Part shown: piece after piece, positions 1 through 8,991 of the stretch
How positions within the stretch are numbered: position 1 is the first letter of the stretch
Layout: the number at the start of each line of letters is the position of its first letter
Source of the DNA: Tolypothrix sp. NIES-4075
Lineage (GTDB): Bacteria > Cyanobacteriota > Cyanobacteriia > Cyanobacteriales > Nostocaceae
Assembly: GCF_002218085.1 (NCBI RefSeq)
Contig: NZ_BDUC01000001.1
Location: 1,241,955-1,305,954, forward strand
Direction of reading: 5' to 3'
DNA length: 64,000 nt
The notes under the pieces: model-generated
What the model was told of the DNA's origin: nothing
What the model saw: only the letters and a program-made list of their open reading frames with translations
Databases searched by the model: none
Position numbers and translations under genes: made by a program

Positions 1-1
1 T

Positions 2-121
2 CGCACTTTATTTTGCTATCAAGAACCGAACGGCGTTAATTGGCGCTGTTTTGATACTACCACCAACTCTTGGAAAACCTTGAGTAATTTACACACACCG
101 ATTGCCCCAACTGATAGTTGA
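2..121 (+). CDS. C-terminal end of an unidentified protein (cut by window edge)
   Basis: From base 2 an open frame reads without stops to TGA at 119-121, ending in residues LHTPIAPTDS. The composition (Trp, Cys, mixed polar residues) looks like real protein rather than random frame, but only 39 residues are visible. No family can be assigned. It would be convergent with the small membrane protein gene on the minus strand at 172. Confidence 0.35.
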   Translation, partial: RTLFCYQEPNGVNWRCFDTTTNSWKTLSNLHTPIAPTDS

Positions 122-171
122 TTAAGTTGTCAAAAGTCACGCATTCAAAAATAATTACTCTTGACTATTAC

Positions 172-426
172 CTAATTACGAGATTGCCGCGTCACTAAAC
201 CTCCAGCAAATGCCCCTAAAACTGTCCCTGTCCACAGTCCGGTAGTGCTACCTTGCCACATTGCTCCTGGTGTCACCCAAGCGTTACAAACTTCCTTTAA
301 TACCCAACCTTGATTTTGACACTTTTGGCTATGGATAGCTAAAGTTATTTGCCCGCTCATATAACCACCAACCAATCCTGAAGTTAGCGCTAAAAAGGTG
401 CAAATTAGAACTTTGTTTTTAGTCAT
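172..426 (-). CDS. small membrane protein, function unknown
   Basis: An 84-residue protein starting MTKNKVL. It has two hydrophobic stretches (about residues 4-24 and 60-76) with Gly-rich faces (LVGGYMSGQ and GTVLGAFAGGL), so it is probably a two-helix inner or thylakoid membrane protein. The segment between them has two Cys (SQKCQNQGW and LKEVCNAW) that could form a disulphide on the outer side. A longer frame starting at 450 exists, but its first eight codons lie in a palindromic repeat (428-483), so I prefer the ATG at 426. It lies downstream of ppc on the same strand. I do not recognise a family. Confidence 0.55.
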   Translation of the reverse strand: MTKNKVLICTFLALTSGLVGGYMSGQITLAIHSQKCQNQGWVLKEVCNAWVTPGAMWQGSTTGLWTGTVLGAFAGGLVTRQSRN

Positions 427-427
427 T

Positions 428-483
428 GTAGTGAGCGGTTTACCGCTCAAAGCTAAGGTTTTAAGGGCTGAAGCCCTTACTAC
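428..483. repeat. 56-bp dispersed palindromic repeat (GTAGTGAG...CTTACTAC)
   Basis: The ends are near inverted repeats (GTAGTGAG and CTTACTAC). Inside are two perfect small hairpins, GAGCGG-TTTA-CCGCTC and AAGGGCT-GA-AGCCCTT. It fills almost all of the space between ppc and the small membrane protein gene. A half copy, GTAGTGAGCGGTTTACCGCTC, is at 35854-35874. It is probably a non-autonomous palindromic element. Confidence 0.7.
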
Positions 484-484
484 A

Positions 485-3400
485 TTAACCCGTATTTCTC
501 ATACCGGCGGCAATACCGTTTATAGTTAACAATGCCCCTCGCAGCAACTCACCCTTACTGTAACGAGAATGAATAACCCCAGAGGTGGTATTAGTCATTG
601 ATTGCCGTAACCGTTTAATGATAGAAACCTGTATAAAACCTAGCGGCACAATTGTACCATTACGTAATTGCACCGAACGCTGCAAAACAGGATCGCCATC
701 TAAAAGTCGTTTGTGGTCGGTGATTTTCAGCACCAAATCTCGTGTCAGATAGAATTCGCTGGCAATTTGTTCAAACACCTTGTCAAAGCGGGCTTTATCT
801 TCTGGTTGCGATAATTCTTGGACGTAATGTTCCGCCATTTGAATGTCTACTTTTGCCAAGGTCATTTCTGCCTTGGAAATTACCATCTTGAAAAAGGGCC
901 ACTTGACATAAAAGTAACGCAATAATTTTAGGTGTTCTTCGGGTTCTTCATTCAAGAATTCTTGTAAAGCTGTGCCGACACCGTACCAAGAAGGTAGCAA
1001 AAATCGAGTTTGCGTCCAACTAAATACCCAAGGAATGGCTCTTAGGCTGCTTAAATCTTTCTTTCCAGATGGACGACGCGCTGGACGAGAGCTAATCTGT
1101 AATTGGCTGATTTCTTCTATTGGCGTTACTTGGTGGAAGAAGTCGATAAAATCAGGTTGCTCGTAGATTAAAGAGCGATAATGTGTACGCGATCGCGCTG
1201 CTAATTCTTCCATAATCTCATTCCAGGGTTCAATATCATCAAACCCTGTCCGCAACAAGCTAGCTTGGATTACAGCTGTAGTGATGGTTTCCATATGATA
1301 CAAAGCCAAATCCTGCAAAGAGTATTTGGAAGCCAAAACTTCACCCTGTTCTGTAATCTTGATACGTCCATTAATACTGTGACCTGGTTGCGCCAAAATA
1401 GCTTCATAAGCAGGTCCCCCACCACGTCCCACAGAACCACCGCGACCGTGGAAAATCCGCACATTTATGCTATAATATTCGGCTATTTTCTGCAATGATT
1501 TTTGAGCTTTGTGAATTTCCCAGTTACTGCTCAAAAAACCAGAGTCTTTATTGCTGTCAGAATACCCCAGCATCACTTCTTGCAAGTTAGGGGTGAGGGG
1601 GGAGGAGGGGGGGACATTCTCCTTGTCCCCCTTCTCCTCTACTTCGTAACCGCCGGCTAATAAAGCGCGATATAAAGGTAGTTCAAACAGTTGACGCATA
1701 ACGCTTCTTGAGCGTTGCAAGTCTTCCACCGTTTCAAATAGGGGAACTACCTGGATAGTGCCGATCGCCGTACCTGGATCGAAAAGTCTTGCTTCTTTGG
1801 CTAAAAGTAATACTTCGAGTACGTCGCTAACTTCGCGGCACATGCTAATAATATAAGTTTGGCAGATATTTACACCAAACTCTTGTTGGAGCGATCGCGC
1901 TACACGGAAAGTTTCAATTACATCGTTGGTTTTTTCTGAGAATGGCAATTCTGCCGGAATTAACGGACGCCTAGTTTGCAATTCTCCTACTAACCAAGCT
2001 ACTCTTTGAGCTTCTGATAGCTCGTGGTAAGATAGCGGTAATAATTGCAGGTATTCAAGAATCTCATTTAGCGCATCAGCATGGCGGGATGATTCTTGTC
2101 GGATATCCAATTGGGTTAAGTCAAAGCCAAAAATTTCGACTTGACAAATCAGATTATCTAGTTCGCGACAGCTTAAACCTGTTTCTGTCAGGTTGTGTTG
2201 AATCAATCGCAACTCTGCTAAAAATTCTGCACCCGAACGGTACATTGGCGCGTCTTCATTTTTTGGCGTTTCCCGGTTATATAAAGCTATATTGCGATCG
2301 CGTGTATTTTCCAGCCTTTTATGCACGTAAGAAAGCTTCAGCCGATACGGTTCTTGCCGATAACGCAGCGCTAGCGCGTCATATATTTCGCTTAACTGCG
2401 ATTGATCTAATTCTAGAGATTCCAGCAAGTCTGGTAAAACATCACTCCAGTGCATCGACACACTTAATAATTCAATCAGCTGCTTCACTGACTGAATATA
2501 TTTTTCTAGCACCATTTTGCGCTGATAGCAAGCTGTTTGCCAGGTAGTTTCTGGTGTGACTGATGGGTTTCCATCTCTATCTGAACCTACCCAAGAACCA
2601 AATCGGCAAAAGTTTTTGCTAGGGGGTTCTAGCCAAGGAAAGGTGTTAGCTAAAGCGTATTTGAAGCGTTTATACAGATGGGGAATGCCATCAAATAACA
2701 CTTCTTGGAAGTAATGCAGCGTGTAGTCTACTTCATCGAGTACACTTGGTTTGAACTGATGCAGCTCGTCAGTACGCCACCACAAGCGAATTTCTTCTAA
2801 CAATTGTTCGCGTAAATCTGCTGCTTCCCAAGGATATCCTCCAGCTGTATTTCCAACGCGGTTTTCTATTGTATCGAGTTTTTGTAACAGGTTCACCACC
2901 TGTCGCTGTTTATCGCGGATCGTATGACGGACAATTTCTGTGGGGTGCGCTGTAAAGACTAAACGCACATCTAACTGAGAAATCAAACGTTGAATTTGCT
3001 GCGGTGGTACATTCAGTTTGAATAATAAAGGAAATAACGCGGCAAAAGTTCCTTTTTGTTTGTCATGGGCAGAAATACGCCAGCTTTTTGCTAGCATATC
3101 CGCTCCCAATCCGCTGTTTACTGGTGCATCATTTTCTCCGTGGTTGGATGAAGAAGTGATGTTTGCTAGATTTTCTTGTTCTACCGAGCCGGCTTCTACT
3201 TCATAGCGAGTTAATTGCTGACGTTGTTCGTAGTCTTGTTCGATAATATTGATCAACTGGAAATATAAAGCGAAGGCACGAGCTGCGCGGATGGCTTCGT
3301 TAATATTGAGTTGTTCAATCAAATTGAAGACTTCTGCTGCTTGATCGTTTCTAGCTTGTCCTTCTGGTGAACACAGATCCCGTAGCTGCCGCAATAAATC

Positions 3401-3538
3401 TACCATCTTTTGACCGCATTCTTGCCGCAGAACCGACTCCCACAATTCTTCAACTACTTGGAGACGATGGCGTAAAAATAATTCGGAAGCGGGGTAGATA
3501 TTGTCAGCCTGAGCCAAAGAGTATAAAACGGAACTCAT
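485..3538 (-). CDS. ppc: phosphoenolpyruvate carboxylase
   Basis: Adds bicarbonate to PEP to give oxaloacetate, the main anaplerotic reaction of cyanobacteria; cytosolic. Family motifs are clear: VFTAHPTEIVRHT with the catalytic His, GSWVGSDRDGNPSVT, FHGRGGSVGRGGGP with the active-site Arg/Gly loop, MLGYSDSNKDSGF, and the C-terminal AAGMRNTG that carries the effector/active-site end. Length is about 1017 aa, as usual for cyanobacterial PEPC. The frame is open to 3574 (12 more residues), but the start at 3538 (MSSVLYSLAQADN) matches how I recall cyanobacterial homologues beginning. A G-rich/C-rich hairpin at 1590-1642 is translated in frame just before the MLGYSDS motif. It stands alone on its strand and is probably monocistronic. 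Confidence 0.97.
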   Translation of the reverse strand: MSSVLYSLAQADNIYPASELFLRHRLQVVEELWESVLRQECGQKMVDLLRQLRDLCSPEGQARNDQAAEVFNLIEQLNINEAIRAARAFALYFQLINIIEQDYEQRQQLTRYEVEAGSVEQENLANITSSSNHGENDAPVNSGLGADMLAKSWRISAHDKQKGTFAALFPLLFKLNVPPQQIQRLISQLDVRLVFTAHPTEIVRHTIRDKQRQVVNLLQKLDTIENRVGNTAGGYPWEAADLREQLLEEIRLWWRTDELHQFKPSVLDEVDYTLHYFQEVLFDGIPHLYKRFKYALANTFPWLEPPSKNFCRFGSWVGSDRDGNPSVTPETTWQTACYQRKMVLEKYIQSVKQLIELLSVSMHWSDVLPDLLESLELDQSQLSEIYDALALRYRQEPYRLKLSYVHKRLENTRDRNIALYNRETPKNEDAPMYRSGAEFLAELRLIQHNLTETGLSCRELDNLICQVEIFGFDLTQLDIRQESSRHADALNEILEYLQLLPLSYHELSEAQRVAWLVGELQTRRPLIPAELPFSEKTNDVIETFRVARSLQQEFGVNICQTYIISMCREVSDVLEVLLLAKEARLFDPGTAIGTIQVVPLFETVEDLQRSRSVMRQLFELPLYRALLAGGYEVEEKGDKENVPPSSPLTPNLQEVMLGYSDSNKDSGFLSSNWEIHKAQKSLQKIAEYYSINVRIFHGRGGSVGRGGGPAYEAILAQPGHSINGRIKITEQGEVLASKYSLQDLALYHMETITTAVIQASLLRTGFDDIEPWNEIMEELAARSRTHYRSLIYEQPDFIDFFHQVTPIEEISQLQISSRPARRPSGKKDLSSLRAIPWVFSWTQTRFLLPSWYGVGTALQEFLNEEPEEHLKLLRYFYVKWPFFKMVISKAEMTLAKVDIQMAEHYVQELSQPEDKARFDKVFEQIASEFYLTRDLVLKITDHKRLLDGDPVLQRSVQLRNGTIVPLGFIQVSIIKRLRQSMTNTTSGVIHSRYSKGELLRGALLTINGIAAGMRNTG
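1590..1642. repeat. G-rich/C-rich inverted repeat inside ppc
   Basis: A run of GGGGTGAGGGGGGAGGAGG is followed about 20 bp later by its approximate inverse GTCCCCCTTCTCCTC, making a long hairpin. It is translated in frame as about 15 Pro/Ser/Glu/Lys-rich residues of PEPC, ahead of the conserved GYSDSNKD motif. The same G-rich/C-rich paired sequence type occurs between genes in this window (10985-11045, 42140-42200), which suggests a repeat that settled in a tolerant surface loop. Confidence 0.6.
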
Positions 3539-3653
3539 ATCTTCTGTTTTAGTAGAGCCGATTACTGTTGACAATTCTTGGTTTGTAAAGTTAGCGCATC
3601 ATCATACAGCAGATCGCACTAACTTCAATTTAGGAAATTTCAGACTATAATCT

Positions 3654-3884
3654 TTAACTTCGGCTTAACTCGTCTTCATTTGGGAAGTTGAGGATGGGTA
3701 AGCGATCGCCCCGAAAAATTTCTTCACTGGCTTGTCCCATAGCTTCTAGGGCAGATTGACTTGCTTTTTGTGCTAAAAGCAGCAGTAGTATAGACGCTGT
3801 ACCTGTTTGCGTCATTAAAGACTGGGGGATAGTAATTAAACCCAGATTTAATCCAGAGTTAGATGAGTGATCCATAAAAGGCAT
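3654..3884 (-). CDS. small hypothetical protein
   Basis: About 76 residues if it starts at the Met of MPFMDHSSNSG; the open frame reaches 3938. It has a moderately hydrophobic Leu-rich core (TASILLLLLAQKASQSALEAMGQ) and an acidic C-terminus (FPNEDELSRS). It is transcribed towards ppc with a 115-bp gap. No Shine-Dalgarno sequence decides the start and no family is recognised. The absence of low-complexity repeats and the normal composition favour a real gene. Confidence 0.5.
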   Translation of the reverse strand: MPFMDHSSNSGLNLGLITIPQSLMTQTGTASILLLLLAQKASQSALEAMGQASEEIFRGDRLPILNFPNEDELSRS

Positions 3885-4039
3885 CGGTAAGAGGTGATTA
3901 TTGAAAAAATAATTGAAGCAAACGTAAAATTCATTCAAACCGCAACTGGCTTCACAAAACTCTCATTGTTTATTATGCAAGGTTATAGGGTAACAAAAGT
4001 GTTAAAAAAAAACTTAAAACTGTGATAAATCTATGGTTC

Positions 4040-4245
4040 TAGTTTACAAGGCATTGGGGCATTGGGTATGGGGCATTGGGCATTGGGCATCGGTAATTGG
4101 TAATTGGGCATTGGTAATTGGTAATTGGGCATCGGTAATTGGTGATTGGGCATTGGTAATTGGTAATTGGGAACGTGAAAATCATAAAAGTACGTTACCC
4201 CATTCCCCATTCCCCATTCCCCATTCCCCATTCCCCAACAACTAG
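4040..4245. repeat. short tandem repeat array (GGTAATTGG / GGGCATTGGG, then CCCCATT)
   Basis: The left part is built from degenerate 7-mers (GGTAATT, GGGCATT, GGGCATC). The right part is five to six tandem CCCCATT units, the complementary sense, so the whole can fold back. This is the short tandemly repeated repetitive sequence type known from heterocystous cyanobacteria. Open frames across it on both strands (GNGEWGMG or NYQLPMPN repeats) are artefacts. It ends 22 bp before the DUF1574 gene start and so may lie in its 5' leader. Confidence 0.85.
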
Positions 4246-4267
4246 CTTTTTGTAAAGTCTACTGAGC

Positions 4268-7204
4268 ATGAAAACAGCATCATTAGAACGCCATAAATCT
4301 TTAGCGCAGTGGGTCAGCCAAGCAACTGGTATCAACACTTTCGGGGTGAAAATCCAGTTGCGAGGAAACGACTTGCACATTCTTTGTGAAGGTCGAGACT
4401 GTCCTCAACGTTGGCAAACTCTGTCGGACTTGCTGCAAGCGTTACAGCAGACCGACTTGGAAATGTTGACAAAAAATCAGGAACCTGCTATATACCAAGT
4501 ATTTGTTTATGGTCGCACAAAAGGAGAAAAACGACCGGAATGGTGTCATCGAGTTTATTTAAATCAACTCGACAGACATTTAGAACAGGTAAATCAAGCC
4601 CTGATTAAAGATGCGGAAAAATCCAGCATCAAACCTGGTGGGGCGATAATTGTTTCTAATGAAAGTTTGGCACGCCAGGGACACCCAGATGCGATCGCTC
4701 GTTATCTCAGCGAAACGTTGAGTACTTTGGGTGTGTCAGTTGAAGTCAAGGTTAAGAACCAAAAGCCAAAAGAAAAGGGTTCTTTAGAAGAAAATCGTCT
4801 GTGGATATTTTGTCAGTCGAGTTACAGTCCCGATCCATCTTTAATCGCGGAACCAGTAGCTCAGAAACTACGTGATTTGAAGCTATTAGGCTATCAAGAT
4901 GCTGTTATCGCTTCGCAAGTTGTTGGCGAAATCAAGCCGGAGTGGTTGCTGCGGATAGATTTAACGCCTCCTGAGGTAATGTTGAAAGAATGGGCACGTT
5001 GGGGAGATATACAAGCGATCGCTCTTCTTGTCGGTGCAGCTTTGTCCGAATTAAAAGTTACGGTGCAAGCTTCTTTGAAAGAATCGACGCTACATGTATT
5101 TTGCACCTCAACCGACTCAGCAATTGTCCCAGATAAAACAGCGTGCTTGAATGCAATTCTACCTCAGTTAGAAGCGATCGCTCCTCAAGGAATTCTCGCT
5201 GCCACCGTTTACGGACAAAAAACCACCGGACAACAACTAGATTGGATTGATTGGCTCAATTTACCCGCTTCTGAGCATCCGGCACTTTCCGCATCAGCTA
5301 TGGAGTTGGCAAGTTCTGGGGATGAGCCGGCGATTCATTTTTTAATCGAGCGTTTACTTAATCCTGACTTAAATTTACGTCTGAAAACAGGTGGTATTCG
5401 CGTACTTTTGCTGAGAAAAGGTGACTTGCTACACGTTATGTGTGATGCACCTATTTGTCCTGGAAGAAAAAAAGTTGCCCCCAAAGTTACTCAGTGCGTC
5501 CGCCAGTTAAAAGTACCTAATATAATCGGAGTTAGGGTGTACGGTCGGCGTGCTGGTAATAAAGAACCTTTTTGGAATTATGGCGTTGATTTTGAGCAAC
5601 GCGAACGTTTAGTACCAGAAGCTACCCCAGAATTTGCAGCCACTTCTGCCTACGTTAACGAGCTTTTACCCTCTGAGAGTAGTGAGCCAATTTTGCGTCC
5701 CGATTTAACAACCGAGGAAGTTCAGACTTTTGTCACCGAAGTGGCTCGAGATTGGGGTGCAACCGCGAGAAAAAGTCTTTTGGCAACGCAGTTATTTATA
5801 GAAAAAGATTCTACCGAGCGAAACGTTGATTACCAAGGTTTAAAAACCGCTTTGGTTTGGGGAACGCTGGGATTATTGCTTACCCTGCAAACCGATTGGA
5901 TATTAGGTCAAATTGTTGCTCTGACTGCACAGAAACCAACAGTTGCTAGCGTCGCGTCGAAATCGTCTTCTGTGGATGAGGAAAATCAAGTTGAGAGAAC
6001 TGCCTTTTTTGCCGATACTTCTGGTAAAAAATCTCAAAGCAATTCTGTATTCAACGCTTCTGGATTTATAAAAGATGATAATACAGCCCCAAGAGGAAAG
6101 GCAACCGCAACGGCGATTTTATTAGCAGCGCGATCGCAAATGCCGAGTTTCAATGCCAGACAGTTAGATGAGCAACTGGCATTGTATAAACAGCGTCTCG
6201 CTAAAACTGGTATTCCTCCAAAGGTTTTAATTATTGGCTCCTCCCGCGCTTTGAGGGGAATAGATCCGACAGCACTTGACAAAGCTTTGGCGACTCAGGG
6301 TTATCCTGATATAGATGTGTTTAATTTTGGTATAAATGGTGCCACCGCCCAAGTTGTAGATTTTATCATTCGCCGAGTTTTAGAGCCATCAGAATTACCA
6401 AAAATTATTATATGGGCAGATGGTTCCCGTGCTTTTAATAGCGGTCGAGATGATGCAACCTTTAAAGCGATCGCTGCATCAGCCGGTTATCAACAAGCAA
6501 TTCAGAAAGTACTAGCTAGTAGTACGAATGATGTTCAATCAGCAACCAAAGAACAACAAAAAACAAAAGCCGAAAATCAAGATGTCAATAGCTATCAAGC
6601 TGTTAATCAATCTTTAAATGAAGCTTTAGCTAATCTTTCGGCTACATACCAACAGCGCGATCGATTCAAAGCTTTCTTGAACACAGAATTCAAATATTTG
6701 CCGATAATTAGTAGTTCTCAACCCGCTACATCAGATTCACAAACAACAGATAACTCTGAAGAATATTCTCAACAAGCAGTTGACTTTGATGGTTTTTTAC
6801 CCTTATCTATCCGCTTCAATCCTAAGAATTACTATCAAAAACATCCCAAAGTTTCCGGAAGTTACGACAACGATTACAAATCATTTCAAGTAGCAGGTGA
6901 ACAAGATGCCGCCTTCCAAGCAGTGCTAGAGTTTACCCAAGCTCAAAAAATTTCCTTAGTTTTTGTAAATATGCCCTTAACGGCAGATTATCTAGACCCA
7001 GTACGCACCAAATACGAGCAAGAATTTCGACAGTATATGACGAATCAAGTAGCAAATTCTAGTTTGATTTATCGGGATTTAAGCCAACTATTTCCCCAGG
7101 CAAGCAAAAACTTTTCTGACCCCAGCCATCTTAACCGCTTCGGAGCATACGAAGTCTCGAAAAAGCTGGCAAACGATCCGATGATTCCTTGGACGACGAA
7201 GTAG
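4268..7204 (+). CDS. DUF1574-type protein with C-terminal SGNH-like domain
   Basis: 978 aa. The N-terminal half holds about four diverged copies of a roughly 100-residue module. Each contains a hydrophobic strand followed by a Cys-containing LH(I/V)(L/F/M)C signature (LHILCEGRDCP near 35, LWIFCQSS near 175, LHVFCTS near 277, LHVMCDAPICP near 390). A single hydrophobic helix (about 535-558, WGTLGLLLTLQTDWILG) joins this to a C-terminal domain. That domain has IIGSSRALRGID near 654 and DPSHLNRFGA near 956, like the nucleophile and DxxH blocks of SGNH hydrolase/AlgX-type acetyltransferases. The MBOAT gene follows 100 bp downstream. I infer cooperation in O-acylating an exported polysaccharide; the module function is unknown. 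Confidence 0.8.
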   Translation: MKTASLERHKSLAQWVSQATGINTFGVKIQLRGNDLHILCEGRDCPQRWQTLSDLLQALQQTDLEMLTKNQEPAIYQVFVYGRTKGEKRPEWCHRVYLNQLDRHLEQVNQALIKDAEKSSIKPGGAIIVSNESLARQGHPDAIARYLSETLSTLGVSVEVKVKNQKPKEKGSLEENRLWIFCQSSYSPDPSLIAEPVAQKLRDLKLLGYQDAVIASQVVGEIKPEWLLRIDLTPPEVMLKEWARWGDIQAIALLVGAALSELKVTVQASLKESTLHVFCTSTDSAIVPDKTACLNAILPQLEAIAPQGILAATVYGQKTTGQQLDWIDWLNLPASEHPALSASAMELASSGDEPAIHFLIERLLNPDLNLRLKTGGIRVLLLRKGDLLHVMCDAPICPGRKKVAPKVTQCVRQLKVPNIIGVRVYGRRAGNKEPFWNYGVDFEQRERLVPEATPEFAATSAYVNELLPSESSEPILRPDLTTEEVQTFVTEVARDWGATARKSLLATQLFIEKDSTERNVDYQGLKTALVWGTLGLLLTLQTDWILGQIVALTAQKPTVASVASKSSSVDEENQVERTAFFADTSGKKSQSNSVFNASGFIKDDNTAPRGKATATAILLAARSQMPSFNARQLDEQLALYKQRLAKTGIPPKVLIIGSSRALRGIDPTALDKALATQGYPDIDVFNFGINGATAQVVDFIIRRVLEPSELPKIIIWADGSRAFNSGRDDATFKAIAASAGYQQAIQKVLASSTNDVQSATKEQQKTKAENQDVNSYQAVNQSLNEALANLSATYQQRDRFKAFLNTEFKYLPIISSSQPATSDSQTTDNSEEYSQQAVDFDGFLPLSIRFNPKNYYQKHPKVSGSYDNDYKSFQVAGEQDAAFQAVLEFTQAQKISLVFVNMPLTADYLDPVRTKYEQEFRQYMTNQVANSSLIYRDLSQLFPQASKNFSDPSHLNRFGAYEVSKKLANDPMIPWTTK

Positions 7205-7303
7205 ATAAGTGGTTAGTTGTTAGTGGTTAGTTGTGAGGAGAAAATTTCTCATAATAATTAATCACTAATGATGATTTATTCATGATGAGAATTTTTGAAT
7301 TAA

Positions 7304-8797
7304 ATGAGCTTTATATCAATTGTTTACGGGTTATTCTTACTCAGTGTGCTGGGGATTTATTGGTCTTTAGCACAAGAAAAATTGCGGCTATGGACATTGT
7401 TGATTGCTAGCCTGGTATTTTACGCATCTTTGCAAGCTCAATATATACCGCTACTATTAGCACTAGTTTTTATTAACTTTCGTCTTGGTTTGGCGTTAGG
7501 AGAAAACACTTCGCCAGGAGAACATACTCTCGATTGGCGCATTTCTAACGAAGAGTGGCAATTTGCTCAAGCAGATTGGAATCGACACCGTTTAAAGATT
7601 TTGTGGCTGGGTGTAATTTTAAATGTTTTGCTGCTATTAAGTTTTAAATATTTGCAACCTTTCTTTAAGTTTGTTTTCGAGTTACCTGCATCAAGTGATT
7701 CTTTTAAAGTAATTGCACCATTGGGTATTTCATTTTTTACCTTTGAGTGCATTGCATATTTAGTTGATGTTTATCGCGGTGCGCCGGCTACTGGAGAATT
7801 TCTCAAGTTTGCTAGCTACAAATTTTTCTTTGCGAAATTGATTTCTGGTCCGATTACTCGCTTTCACAAACTGGAAAATCAATTCAGTGCGCTGAAATTT
7901 CCTACTCCTGATATTGTGGCAGAGGGATTATGGTTAATTGCTAGGGGTGCTGTCAAAAAAGGTATTTTTGCAGACCACTTGGGGATTTTTGTAGATTTAT
8001 GTTTTGGTAATTTGCAAAGGGCAGGTAGTACTGATTTATGGTTGGCTACATTTGCCTACGGCTTGCAATTGTATTTAGATTTTAATGGTTATGTAGACAT
8101 TGCCCGTGGTAGTGCTTTACTTTTTGGCTTGGTTTTGCCAGAGAATTTTGACTTTCCCTACTTCAGTACTAATATTGCTGATTTTTGGCGACGCTGGCAC
8201 ATGACGCTTGGCGATTGGCTGCGTAACTATATATATTTTCCTTTGGGTGGTTCTCGTCGCGGTTTGAATCGCACCTGCTTGAATTTATTTATTGTGATGT
8301 TAATTGCTGGCATTTGGCATGGTGCAGCTTTGGGTTATGTAGTCTGGGGTATTTATCATGGTTTAGCGTTGGTGGTTCATCGACTGACTGATGCAATTAG
8401 CGATCGCTTTGAAAATCTCGAACACTTCTGGCAAAATCCCATAGGTATAGTATCAGCTTGGCTGCTGACTCAAATTATGGTTTTCACCTCTTGGATTTGG
8501 TTCCGCTTACCCAACCTCCAAGACTCTTCTTTAGTAATTCAGCATCTTTGGGGTCATTCCGCAGACGCACAGTTTGCCGAAAAGGTTTATGTAGAAGCTT
8601 TGAATCTCAGCCAATCCCAACTCGCTTGGGTGCTAACAATTTTAGCTGCGCTTATGGCTATAGTATATGCCTTTAACCGCAACTTAAAGTTACAGTTCCA
8701 TTGGCCCGTCAAGCTTTTCTTCGTGCCACTATGTCTCTACGCTGTTTGGTTATTGGCTCCTGAAGGCAGCTTGCCTTATATTTATTTTGATTTCTAG
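7304..8797 (+). CDS. MBOAT family O-acyltransferase (AlgI-like)
   Basis: A polytopic membrane protein of 497 aa with about ten hydrophobic segments. The family blocks are present: LGISFFTFECIAYLVDVYRG, GPITRFH, FGLVLPENFDFPY, NIADFWRRWHMTLGDWLRNY, and the catalytic His in AGIWHGAALGYVVWG. AlgI-type MBOATs pass an acetyl group across the membrane to an SGNH/AlgJ/AlgX partner, which puts it on an exopolysaccharide. The preceding DUF1574 gene is the likely partner and is probably co-transcribed. The start ATG at 7304 follows an AT-rich leader without a strong Shine-Dalgarno sequence. Confidence 0.9.
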   Translation: MSFISIVYGLFLLSVLGIYWSLAQEKLRLWTLLIASLVFYASLQAQYIPLLLALVFINFRLGLALGENTSPGEHTLDWRISNEEWQFAQADWNRHRLKILWLGVILNVLLLLSFKYLQPFFKFVFELPASSDSFKVIAPLGISFFTFECIAYLVDVYRGAPATGEFLKFASYKFFFAKLISGPITRFHKLENQFSALKFPTPDIVAEGLWLIARGAVKKGIFADHLGIFVDLCFGNLQRAGSTDLWLATFAYGLQLYLDFNGYVDIARGSALLFGLVLPENFDFPYFSTNIADFWRRWHMTLGDWLRNYIYFPLGGSRRGLNRTCLNLFIVMLIAGIWHGAALGYVVWGIYHGLALVVHRLTDAISDRFENLEHFWQNPIGIVSAWLLTQIMVFTSWIWFRLPNLQDSSLVIQHLWGHSADAQFAEKVYVEALNLSQSQLAWVLTILAALMAIVYAFNRNLKLQFHWPVKLFFVPLCLYAVWLLAPEGSLPYIYFDF

Positions 8798-8935
8798 CAT
8801 CACCTCGCTTCATCCTCAAACAACCAATAACACGATAGTTTCAGACAAATCATAATTTTTTCTAATTGAAACTATAAAAAGTATAAATAGAGATAAATGG
8901 CACAATTCCGTAAAAACATGTAAAGTATTAATACA

Positions 8936-8954
8936 GGCAAAAAACAAATTTGCC
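8936..8954 (+). promoter_or_regulatory. psbA 5'-leader hairpin
   Basis: GGCAAA, a 7-nt A-rich loop, then TTTGCC forms a perfect 6-bp stem 38 bp before the psbA ATG. An AT-rich TATAAATAG at 8882-8890 upstream is a possible -10 region. psbA leaders in cyanobacteria commonly carry stability or light-response elements; assigning that role here is inference. Confidence 0.4.
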
Positions 8955-8991
8955 TCATACATTGTTCAAAATTGACAGCAATCATAAACTC

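Noticed and set aside
2089..2547. 152-aa plus-strand frame inside ppc
   Set aside because: Antisense shadow of conserved PEPC sequence with no independent support.
4031..4380. Open frames with GNGEWGMG or NYQLPMP repeats on both strands
   Set aside because: They lie in a 7-mer repeat array whose periodicity keeps all frames open; no ribosome site and overlap with the real DUF1574 gene start.
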